The notes beneath the pieces were generated by a model that saw nothing but the letters and a program-made list of their open reading frames with translations, searched no databases and had not been told where the DNA came from. Of a DNA stretch of 64,000 bases, positions 24,111 to 35,579 are shown one piece after another. Both the position numbers and the translations under genes were made by a program. This DNA comes from Poecilobothrus nobilitatus (Eukaryota > Arthropoda > Insecta > Diptera > Dolichopodidae), in assembly GCA_947095535.1 (NCBI GenBank), contig OX352774.1, positions 180,480,200-180,544,199 on the forward strand. Direction: 5' to 3'. Position 1 is the stretch's first letter, and every line of letters begins with the position of its first letter.

Positions 24111-25394
24111 ACAAGGTAGAATATAAACCAACGGTTTTTAAAAACGCACATTTCCAAAAGACAATACAAACTGTTTGGTATTGTGACTTGCACAAAAATT
24201 TGAAAATTTCATGTAATTAGAAAAAACGTGAAAATAAGACTTTTCTGGAATTTTAAGGGGCTGTAAGTCCGGAACCCTATATAATTAAGAAAAACTATTA
24301 ATACACGTAAAAATATATTATTGAACCTTTAATTTTCATGTCTTACCGAAGAAAAATTTTTACAGGTGCCTAAGTTACATCTGTCTAAAAATAGCAAATT
24401 TTGAATTTTTGAGGTCTAATAACTCTTTAATAAAGAGGGGGTGCTACCAAAAAATTTTCTGAGGAAACTTTTACTAATTCTAAAAGTTGTTTCTTGTCTC
24501 AAAATTTCAAGTGTCTATCTCAAAGCTTGCTAGAGTTATGAGAAAAGAAAAATCATGCAAAAATTGATTTTTACATAACAGCAAAATTTAAATACTAAAT
24601 TCAAAAACTATTGCATAATTTTGATATTGTTTTGTAGAGATAAGAAAATTTCCGGTCTTCTAGTGCTTTTAGATTGTAAAACTACTACGCAGAGCCTGAG
24701 ATATATACATCTGAAAATAGGATTTTTTTCCAATTATGGGTGGCTGTAACTTTGGAACCCTATACAATTAAAAAAACCATTAACACACATAAAAATATAT
24801 TACTTGTCCTTTAATTTTTTGTCTTGCCGAAGAAAAATGTGTACGGATGCCTAAGTTACAGGTGTTTAAAAAAAGCAAATTTTTGATTTTTGAGCCCTAA
24901 TACCTCATAAACAGGGGCTGTTGCAAAAAAATTTTCTGAGCAAACTTATACTAATTCTAAAAGTTCTTTCTTGTCTCAAAATTCCAAGTTTCTATCACAA
25001 AGCTTGCTAGAGTTATGAGAAAAGAAAAATCATGCAAAAATTGATTTTTACATAACGGTAAATTTAAATACTAAATTTAAAAACTATATATAATTTTGAT
25101 ATTTATTTATAAAGGTAAAAAACATGTCTATCGAATGGCGTTTTCAGATTGAAAAAATGTTAAGAAGAACCGGAAATATACACGTTTAAAAATAGGGTTT
25201 TTTCAAAGTTTGAGGCGCTGTAGTTCCCTGATGGATGGGGCTACATGAAAAAGATGTTCCACAAAATTAATTTTTTTGTAAGACCTACCCATGGTTAAAA
25301 TTTTTTGGCTCTATCTTCAACGGTTTAGAAGTTTTGTAAACAGACGTACGGACAGAGTGAAACTAATAGACTTTTTTGGAAATGTGCTAAAAAT
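24111..25394 (+). repeat. Repeat A copy 2, long form
   Basis: It starts acaaggtagaatataaacca and ends gacagagtgaaactaataga followed by 'ggaaatgtgctaaaaat'. Inside, the 'ggctgtaa..ccggaaccct' block recurs at about 24259, 24742 and (as ctgtagttccctg) 25215, so it is built of three diverged modules of about 480 bases. Noncoding. Confidence 0.8.
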
Positions 25395-28107
25395 GAATTA
25401 AGGTAATCAATTTTTTTTTTCATTCCCATTTACAAAAGTAATTTTTCTAAAAAGTCTTTTAGACTTTGATGAAGCTTATTTTTTTTTTTAATAGTGTCCT
25501 TGAAAAAGAGACATATTATAAAAAAAAAAGAAATAGAAAATATAAATAAGAATTTTTTTTTGTTTTTTAATTTTATTTCTAATGGACATGAAATATAATC
25601 AAAATGTTGATAAAATTTATTTACGTTTATGTTATTTAATAAAAAATACGTTTGTTATATTCGTAAAAATTTAATAGTTGTGGTCTTGTGAAGTGACAGT
25701 TTTAAAAGAAACATAAAATGAAACTTGTTAAACTTGGTTTTTTTTTTTTTTTGAAACTTGTTGAAACTTGTGTCTACTAAAGTTATAAAATCAGTTTTAA
25801 CAAGTTACTATAACTTAATTCATCTGAAATAAATCATCAATATAATTAACATTTAGTACATTTTAAAATTTTTAAAACTTTCCATAATTAATCAAAAAAA
25901 AATTTCAATCATTTTATAAAACATCAGACGAAATAAGAAAAATTCTTGAAATTTCAAATTTTTTTTTCACTTAGATTAAAAAAGAAAATCAACTATGTAT
26001 ATCCTAATTCGAAAAAAAAAGGTTCCAATTGAATACATGAAAATTATCCTATAATGTTACAGATTAATTACACTTCTTTGTCTTTGTGTTTTTTTCTTTT
26101 TTAAGGAAATAAATTTAGTGAAAAGGACGTACAAATTGAGTTGATATTAAAGATCCCCTTGTCAATCAATATAAATGCTTTTCCATTTAGTTTGAGTTTT
26201 CATAATAAAATCCTAAATAAGTTTAATTTGAAAGTTTATTTTAAAGTTTTTTTTTGTTTCTAAATAATGATAATATATTGAAGGTTATTTAAGGGTTTTT
26301 CGGGTGATTTTTAAATATTACACTATAAATTATTAAAGTATTAATGATTAAGCCGTATCAAATTAAGTTTTAAGTTAATAATGAGGGAATATTTTAAGTT
26401 TAAAAACTAATGTGAAATACATTAAATTAATGAGATTAATTTGTAGATTCAGTAAATTTTATTGTTTGGTTCGCATAAGATCACTAAATAATAGTTAAAT
26501 TATTGAAATTCAAAGGACAATCAATGAATGACAGGTAATTTAGAAGTATTTTATTAATCACCATGTCCAAACATTAAAATTTAGCGGTTTGGAAAATTTT
26601 TGAACATTATTTTAGTACAATTACCAAAATTTTTATCGTAAATGAATTAAGAAAATTAATTTGTTTCGTAAAATTAATACTAAGAAACATTTTAAAGTCT
26701 AAAAAAGTTGTGTTAAAAATTTAAAATTGCATTTCTGGTATTAAAACATTTCATTCTATTTGAAGAAATCAATTTTCAGATCAATACATTTTGGTTTTGG
26801 CCTTAAAAAAGAAATTATATGCAAATGCCGATTCAACTTTGTCTGATGTTGTGATTTATTGAACTTATTTCTACAAAAAATTTGTTGGTATATAAATGTA
26901 GGACAAAATATGTCCAAGTACTTTTTGAGCTTATTATTATGAATATCTTTCTGGCGAAGATTAAATTTTTAAAATATGTATAAAGGCATACCTATATGGC
27001 TTTAAATTAAAACTTTATTTCGCAATACAAATTATCTAATTGAAAGTGTATAACCACAAATCTCAGTTTACATCAATTAAAAATAGGAGAACACTAAAAA
27101 ACGTATGCTTTATCTTATGGTATGACTAGACGCACGATAATCATTCAATATATGTTATGCATTTAAAGAATATACTTGAACCCAGATAAAACTTGTTTCT
27201 AGTGAAAATTAAATATACTCTAAAGTCTATTTTTTATTGAATTTACTGAATTTGCAATCAATTTTTCCATATCAGTTTTTGGCTGTTGATAAATGTGATA
27301 AGTACTCAATAATTGTTTTATACTTTCCTTCCTTACTCTAAAGGAAGATGAGGTATTAGTAAGTAAAAATCCCTACGAGACACTACCAGGCTGTTACTTT
27401 TGATGTCTTTGAAAGATTACCCACCTCATTTTGGAGAAAATTATAAATAATATTTTGTTAACCTGAAAAAAAAAAATGATAGTAATGACCGAGTTGAAAA
27501 TAAGTTATAGCAGTAGACCTTTGGTAATTATTTGACTTTCAAATAATATTAAGTTTAAAAAGCATTGTATTGTCCAAAGAATAAATTGATTTTACTTTGC
27601 TTATTTCTATATTTATAGAGGTCTTTATCTTGAGATGCTATAATCACTGTATAAATGTATTTATTCTCTTTTTTTTATGTGTTTAATAAAATTTTCTATT
27701 AACCCAATATAAAAGTTTATTTGTATTTTAATTCTTTTTAAAAAGAATTTCATTTAGTAATGACAAAAAAAAAAAAAAAAACAAACAAAATAGTACAGAA
27801 AAGTCTCGTATAATAAATTTTAAATTCATTTTGAATGAAAATTATTTTTCATTCATTCTTTTCTTTCTGATTTAATGTTTTTTTTAAAGAAAACTCTTCC
27901 ATATAATTTTAGCTATAGAAAGTGGTTTAATTTGTATATTGTGTATAAGGTAACCTAGTAATAAAATAACAATAATTTTCTTAGGAAAACAAAGGTTTCT
28001 TTATTACTCTTAAGGTTCCATCATTTTTTTTTTTTTTTTTATTTATTACTTCTTAGATATTTTTTTTCTTCTTCTCAGCATGAGCGTGAACTAAATCAAA
28101 ATTAATT

Positions 28108-28600
28108 AAAAACGAGAAAAATATAAAGTAGAATGTGTCAACTCTAGGATACTCGCTAAAACATAATATTAATTTAAGACATGTAACTTAATAAAGTAGG
28201 TACTGTGATATACTTTTGTAAATTTCCGAGTTGTATGACAGTTCTATGAATACTTTGTGCCCAAACCAACCAAAATTTACAGTTTTTTTTTTTTACCATA
28301 AATTAACTTTTAACTTTTAATAACTTTTAACAAAACTTCAGATGCCTAGCTTTTAATTGTACGAAAATATTTGAATGTACATTTTAAAGCTATCCGAACC
28401 TGTTGCCTTAGAGAAAGAAATCATTAGCATTAAATTTAACTTCTTTTGACAAAATTTTAAATATTTAGCCTAATTAGATATTGGGTTATTCTTGTAACAT
28501 TATTTTTGAGTTATCAAATGGACGAAGTGATGAGCGCAAATAACTTAATTGACTCAGAATTCGAGCCTGAATAAAAATATACAATACCATATCTATTTCG
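28108..28600 (+). repeat. Repeat D copy 2
   Basis: The head 'aaaaacgagaaaaatataaa' with 'gtgtcaactctaggatac' corresponds to the D terminal block. It ends with 'ttgactcagaattcgagcct', as in the 6.9-7.4 kb copy. Confidence 0.65.
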
Positions 28601-28986
28601 TCTTCTTTAAGGTATCACAAACGTATATTGGAAAATTTATTATACTCTTGAATTATGCTCATCAAAAAAAAAAAGTAAAACTGTTTTCGTTGTGTCTCTT
28701 CTCTTTTCTTAATATGATGCAACATGTGCTTTGTCTTATACTTATTTAGGTCTTTTAAACAGCATTCATTTTATTATCCTTTTTTTTTTTAGATTTTTAT
28801 TATTAAAAATAATAAATTATGAGTAAAAATAATATTTTCCGTTTTCTTCCCATTTTGTATTTTATTTTTATTTTCAGTTAAAGTTTTCTTCATTTCTTTT
28901 CATTTCTACATAATTTCAGCATTTTATTTTTCTATATTATATATGTATGTATATCATATATATATATATGTGTGTGTGTATTTCAA

Positions 28987-30238
28987 ACAAGGTAAAATGT
29001 AAACTAACTGTTTTTAAAAGCGAACATTTCCAAAAGACAATAAATACAAACGTTTAGAATTGGGGTTTTCACAAAAATTTGAAAATTTCATGCAAGAAAA
29101 AATGTGAAAATATGACTTTTCTGGAATTTTAAGGGGCTGTAAGTCCGGAACCCTTTATAACTAAGATAAACCGTTAAACATATATTATTGAACCTTTAAT
29201 TTTCATGTCTTGCCGAAGAAAAATTTTTACAGGTGCCTAAGTTACAGATGTCTAAAAATAGCAAATTTTCAATTTTTGAGGCGTAATAACTGTAATAATA
29301 ATAAATTTTCCGAGGAAACTTATACTAATTCTAAAAGTTCTTTCTCGTCTCAAAATTTCAAGTTCCTATCTCAAAGCGTGCCGGAATTATGAAATAAATA
29401 TCACACAAAATTTGGTTTTAACATAATGGTAAATTTAAATAGTAAATTACAAAATATTGAATAATTTTGATATTCTTTTACAAAGGTAAAAAATTTTCCG
29501 GTCTTCTAGTGTTTCTAGATTGTAAAACTACTACGAAGAACCTGAGATATATACATCTGAAAATAGGGTTTTTTTTGAAAATTTGGGGGACTGTAACTTT
29601 GGAACCCTAAACAATTAAAAGAAACCATTAACATGCATAAAAATATATTACTGGAACTTTAATTTTTTTGCCTTGCCGGAGAAAAATGTGTACAGGTGGC
29701 TAAGTTACATGTGTTTAAAAATAGCAAAATTTTTTATTTTTGACCCCTAATATCTCATAAACAGGGGGTGGTACAAAAAAATTTTCTCAGCAAACTTATA
29801 CTAATTCTAAAAGTTCTTTCTTGCATCAAAATTTCAAGCCCCTATTTAGAAGGGTGCCGGAGTTATGAAGGTAGAAAAATTATGCAAAATTTGGTTTTCA
29901 CATAACGGTAATTTTGATATTGATTTATAAAGGTAAAAAGAATTCCAGTCGAATGGCGTTTCCAGATTGAAAAAATGTTAAGCGAAACGTGAAATATACG
30001 CGTTTAAAAATAGGGCTTTTTCAAAGTTTGAGGGGTTGTAGTTCCCTGATGGATGGGGCTACATGAAAAAGTTGTTCCACAAAAGTAATTTTTTTTTGTG
30101 AGACCTACCCATGGTTAAAATTTTTTTTCTCTTTCTTTAACAGTGTAGAAGTTTTGTAAACAGACGGACAAATGGACGGACAGAGTGAAACTAATATGCA
30201 CATTTTTTCAAAATTTTTTTGGAAATGTTCTAAAAACT
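28987..30238 (+). repeat. Repeat A copy 3, long form
   Basis: It starts acaaggtaaaatgtaaacta and ends 'acagagtgaaactaatatgc' followed by 'ggaaatgttctaaaaac'. It has the same three-module organisation as the 24.1 kb copy, with small internal deletions. Confidence 0.8.
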
Positions 30239-31029
30239 GGTATAAAGTTACTTTGCTTTGATGTTGTTATTCCCAATTTACATTTTAATATTTTTAGATA
30301 GCTAAAATACAAAAAAAAAAAATTAAACAGATAATGGAAAAAAAAACAAAAAACAAAAATGATAAATGGCTGGTTGATGAAATTTATTTAATTTTCTTAA
30401 TTTTTTTTTAAAAAATATATTGTGATCACTTTGATGTTTTATATCAGTCTAATAGACGAATAAATTGCTTAGTGTTAACTTTGTTATAAATAATAAAAGG
30501 ATAAGTTCATTGCTCTATATAAGAACAACAGGATCGTATTAAATTTTTAAAGGAATTACATATATTATTTAAAATTAAAAAGAAAATAAATTCAGAATGA
30601 AAATTTAAGTAGTACCTATAGTAAGTATTTTATGACTAATTTTATGATATAGGATCAAAAAAATTCTTTTTTGAGTGTTTTAATTATTCCCTTAAGGAAA
30701 AATAAGGTTACAAATTTAGGTGAAAATTAAAATAATTTATTCTAGGTTTTTATTTTTTTTATTGTTACATACATACTTACATATATAATTAAAATCATTG
30801 CTGATTAAAACAAATTTTTAGTTTTTAATTTTAATTCTTATATAAATTGAAATAAAATTTTTCAATATGAAAAAAAGATTTATAACCTAGTGAAAGTAGT
30901 ATTAAAAAAACAAATTATGACATATTGAAATCATTTTATAAGATACTATAAGATATTGAATTAAATTAATTTTTTCATTTTAAAATTTTTACAGTTAAGT
31001 GCTCTTCTAAAGTGCTGGTCTTTTGTTTT

Positions 31030-31470
31030 AGTGCATTTTTTTTATAGATAGTTCTAGATCCCTATGTAAATCTCAATTTCGTAGACAGAAAGGAGCGCTT
31101 ATCATGTCAAAATAAATTTTTGGAAAATTTGGGTGCTCTGAAATTTTTTTTTGTTTGACACAACACCATAATTGTGTGCAGTACAACCAAATAGGGTTAA
31201 CTATTTGGTTATATAACAAAATTTTATATTTTATTGATAAACTACTAGAGTTTCGACTTAAGATCCAATATATTTTTTTATATTTCGATTTTAGTTCGAC
31301 ATTTTTCTTTTTCACATGCACTTTCCAACTTAACTTGGCATCTAATATTATTCCGAAATATTTCGCCTTGTTTTCTTGGGGTATATTTACACCTTTTAAT
31401 TTTTCAGCTAGAGTATTATGTACGATTTTGTTTGTAAATTTTTTTTTGCATAGATTTAAGTTCATTAAGC
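31030..31470 (-). pseudogene. Jockey-like LINE reverse transcriptase fragment
   Basis: The minus frame runs from about 31465: NIPQENKAKYFGIILDAKLS, then SKYKKIYWILSRNSSSLSIK, then QIVNPIWLYCTQLWCCVKQK and SAPFCLRN. An in-frame TGA (31075-31073) follows, but the same frame goes on as DLHRDLELSIKK. The K..G..LD.KL.W..H..K box, the 'Y...I.P...Y..QLW' segment and the 'N/SAP...RN.DLHRDL' end are typical of jockey-clade retrotransposons. It lacks the endonuclease and catalytic palm and sits antisense to nothing; it is in the same direction as the host gene. 5'-truncated and dead. Confidence 0.85.
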
Positions 31471-31479
31471 TTAATTTTC

Positions 31480-34400
31480 TACTTTTTGGTTTATAAAGAT
31501 CACTTTGTTTTTACTTATAGAAATATTATAATTGCCTATTACAAAAATGTAGTCTAAAAGACAAATTATGGTTAAACAAAGCTTCTAAAGAGTAATTAAT
31601 TTTATTTTTTTTTAAGGATTTGTATATAATGTTGATATGTTTTTCAGGCTACCAGACCGAGAAGAATTTTTCATTTAATCCTATATGTTCTGATTTTTTT
31701 TTTAATCAGTTAGATAAATGGGATTTTCTAAGCATATCGTGTAATATCTCTTCTAACCATATTCAGTTTTTTTATTTTATTACAGGTTATTTTATATTCT
31801 TTGTGACATTTAATCCATTTTCTTAGAAATCTCCTTAAAATTTAATCAGAACTCTAAACAGAACAGAACAGATTTATACCTGTAGGTATGTGTAGGATAT
31901 ACAGATATTTTTATATTATAAAATAATTTAAAGATCTGAAAAAAATGCTACCCGCGTATAATAATTAAAATATTTTTCTAACAATACACAAGTATTTCAG
32001 AATAGTATTCTTAATTTTATGATACTGTTATTTGTAAAAATTTCTATATATAATACTTAAAATTTTGTCAAAATTTCTTTTAAAATTTTAAAAATTTCAA
32101 AAAATGTCCTCAATTTAAAATTAATTTCATTAGTGTAAAAGAAAAATGCTTTTGGAACGAGTGACAAAAGAAAATATTGAGAAAAGAGGAAGATTGTATT
32201 TTCTTTTGATATTATTACAATCAAAAAACATTTTCAGACTTTTAGCCAATGAAAAAAGAAACGAAAAAAAAAAAATTATTTGAAATTTTTTATGTCTCTT
32301 TTTATGTCTAACATTAAGTTTTTTGCTAAGAGGTGAATTATTAAAAATAAGACAATAGAAAGAACCACATAAAGAGTTTTTAACGGATTTCTTTTTGAAG
32401 GGAAAAGAAAATGAAGAGGTTTAGGAGAATTAGGTATTGTATTCTCGAATTTTGAATTCTTTCCTTTTATTTTCCAGATATCTTACTGTTATTTATACCT
32501 AAAATTATCTTTATTTATTTTATTAAATATATAGTTGAAATTTGAAACCATGACAGAATAGCAACAAAAAAAATTAAAAAACAAAATGGTTATAGAAAAT
32601 GATCGGTTAGAAAAAGAATACAAAAGAAAAATTTATAAGAAAACGAAACATTTTCAATTTGAACTCTTAAGAAATCTTTAAAAAATCATGAAAAATTAAG
32701 CAAAGTCTCAAGAGACCTTTATTTTAGTGAAAAAAATAAAATAAATCACGCACTTGGGAATATTATGTGTGAAATTATATAAATGAAAACAATAAAAATA
32801 TAATATATATATATATATATGTATATACAGGTACCTATTATAGTTTCAGCTAAATATGTATACATATATATGTATAATAATAATAAAATTAAGGACTTTC
32901 AACTCAAAGGATTAGAAAATTTCTTTTTTTTTTTTTTAACTTTTATTATTCTTTTTCATAAAATTTTCCAAATCCCTTTGTATCTTAGTATATTTTTTGT
33001 TAAAATTGTTAAAATAAAAGTTTTCTTCAAAAAAAAATTTTTTTTTTTTTTCCAAGATTAACAAGAAACTGCCAAATACCTAAATTATGGCTTTTTTGTT
33101 ATTTTGACAAAATACAATAAGAAAGAGTCAACTTTGATTAGAGTGTTTACAATGAATTTTTATCTTTAGGTTTAAAATTGAATAAACATCTGATAAAATA
33201 ATATATGATAATATACAAGGATTGATTGAAAAGTACACATTAGGCTAAAATAATTTTTTCAAAACCTTTAGTTATGACACATTTCGGTACATTTGGATAC
33301 ATTCTAGGTGTGTATAACATAGTGATTTTGAGAAACTACTATACTTATAACTCATTGCGTACTGCCAATAGTAAAAATTAAGGTAATTTTCATACAGTTT
33401 TTCCGTACTTTACTTGTTTAATAATTCAAAAACCTTTCGCATGTCCTCAGATATTATACAGTTCCTTATATTATAAACAATAAATTATAAAAAAAACTGA
33501 AACACGAAATTGGATGTAATACTTAAATATTGATTGTATTGAAAATCTAAGGATGTTTGAACGTGAAAAAGATATATTTGAATTAATTTACTTTAGAAAA
33601 GTTTGTATAGGACAATAATTTTGATTAACGGCAACCATTATTCGTTTTTCTATCATTTGAATGATTTTCTTTTAAAAATATTTCTCGTTCTATAAACTAC
33701 TCAATTAACCTTGTACAATATATTAATATGTTTGTTTTATATATATACATACATACATACATTAAAGATATAATATATCTTTAAAGATTTATTGTTTTTA
33801 CTATATTCATGTATATTGTATAATAATAGGTCTCATTTTAATTGGTATTAGGACAAAAAAAAAAAACACAATAAGAAATAAAACAACCCTGTAACCATAA
33901 GAAAAATTTACCTAAGGTGATGGAATTTCTTGGGTATTATTGGTTTCCAAAAGAACAAAAGGAGTAAAAACTTTTCCTTAGATTTTTTTTCTATATTTTT
34001 TTGTTTTGTAACAGGATTAAAAATGTCGCCTTCAAATAAGAGGTGATGAGATATACCAAATATTTTATTGTTAGATTTTCTTTTATTGGTTTAACTGAAT
34101 ACAATTTTAGACTGATTATAATTATGTGGGTGTGAGACTGATTATAAGTGTGGAATTTTGAATTTAATTATAATTAAGTAACAATTTATTTTTTGGGTAT
34201 TTTTTGTGACATTTATATTATTTTATGTTGTTTTTTTTTTTTGTAGTAATTATGAATAAGAACTAATTTTAGAGAATAATTTTCCAAAAAATAAATTAAT
34301 AATTAAATAAAAAGGATAATCGCATTAAGATAATACTTTTTTAAAAAAGTTAAATTTTCAAATTAATTAAGAATTAACAGTTAAATTTCAATTAATACTT

Positions 34401-34620
34401 ATAGATTATAAAAGTCATTACAAGATATGCTATACTTTTAGTCACATTAAGCAAAAATGACGTCAGTATCATAAGCTTTAAATAGAATAGAATGTAAAAT
34501 ATGATTTTATAATATAGCAAGTAAGAAAAGAATATTGAGATTAAACAAAAAATTTATTTATATAAGAAAATTTATAAAAATTTAAATATAAAATTATAGT
34601 TACACACTTACTAATATATT
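31480..34620. other. A/T-rich intron stretch without recognisable features
   Basis: Simple AT runs (for example 32799-32820) and poly-T/poly-A tracts only. No open frame with a recognisable motif. Confidence 0.55.
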
Positions 34621-34633
34621 GTTTGTCTTGATA

Positions 34634-34935
34634 TACACCCCTTGAGGGGTGTATTTCCAATACGGGTCTTTAAAGACATTTTAAAATATAAACGGTTGTA
34701 CAAAGAAATAATTTACCTCGGCTGAATGAAAAGCAATGTAAAATTTTAAAAGTAAATTGGGATGCCATGCATTAAAGTCCTGCGTAATAATACCCCGGGG
34801 GTCTTATTTCACATTTAAAGAGGAATAATACTTCTGGGTCTTATTTCTCATTTAATGTGAAATAAGGCCCCCGGGGTATTATTTTACATTTAAAGAGAAA
34901 TAATATCCCGGGGTCTTATTTTTTATTTATATCAT
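34634..34935. repeat. Palindrome cluster related to the neighbouring TIR element
   Basis: Tacacccct/aggggtgta (34634-34653) is a perfect 9-bp hairpin. 34786-34818 and 34851-34883 are near-perfect inverted arms of about 33 bases around ataccccggggg. The left part 'ttaaagtcctgcgtaataat' resembles the inner end of the 35568 terminus (ttaaggccctgcgaaataaa). It is probably a decayed end or sister copy of the 35025-35568 element. Confidence 0.6.
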
Positions 34936-35024
34936 AATATCTCTTTTTTTTTCAATATACTTAAAACTAGAAAATAATAAAACTTTATAGAAAGAACCGT
35001 ATTTTAATTTTATATATTTTTTAC

Positions 35025-35568
35025 GATGACCTGAATTAAGGCCCTGAGAAATAAAGCCCCCAAGGTATTATTTCCCGTTTAATGAGAAATAACGCTAATA
35101 ACAAATAAATAAATACTCTGCAAAAAGGATCAACTTTGATTTTTAACCAACTAAAATATGCGTCCTAATATAGAATCTCGCATAGAGAAATATATTAATA
35201 TTAAATACATATTGTTTTACATCTAATAGTTTACTTATATATAAGTTTATATTTTTAAATTTTTTTCAGGTTTGAATATTAGAAAAATGGATTTTATTAC
35301 ATATTTAATGAGAAATAATAACTCCAGGCTTTATTTCTCAAGAAGTCGAAGATTCAATTGAAAGAGAAACAACACTCCGGGGCTTTATTTCTCATAGAAG
35401 TCGTAGTTCAACTTAAAAGAGAAATAAAACCCTGGACTTTATTTCCCATATTTTGGGGGCTTTGTTTCTCAATTACTAGGAGAAATAAAACCCCAGGGCG
35501 TTATTTTTCATTAAATGGGAAATAACACCCCGAGGGCTTTATTTCGCAGGGCCTTAATTCAGGTCACC
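35025..35568. mobile_element. Non-autonomous TIR element with 9-bp target duplication and hairpin array
   Basis: The termini are gatgacctgaattaaggccc on the left and, reverse-complemented, ggtgacctgaattaaggccc on the right, followed on both by ctgNgaaataaagccc. Both ends abut a perfect 9-bp direct repeat, ATTTTTTAC (35016-35024 and 35569-35577). The right half (35305-35550) is an array of palindromes of the form gagaaataa..cccGGGG..ttatttctc; two of them lie in a direct repeat of about 61 bases ('agaagtcg...agagaaa'). No transposase is present. TSD length fits MULE- or Merlin-like families better than hAT (8) or mariner (2), but the superfamily is unassigned. Confidence 0.8.
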
Positions 35569-35579
35569 ATTTTTTACAT

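Noticed and set aside
27220..27370. Short minus-strand open stretch (SIKQLLSTYHIYQQPKTDME)
   Set aside because: About 45 codons without motif, splice sites or match to the receptor; left as unexplained intron.
29210..29392. 60-residue plus-strand ORF
   Set aside because: It lies wholly in repeat A; other copies do not keep the frame.
34786..35568. CRISPR-like or rho-independent terminator array
   Set aside because: The repeats are palindromes of unequal spacing in a eukaryotic intron with TIRs and a target duplication, so a transposable element explains them better.
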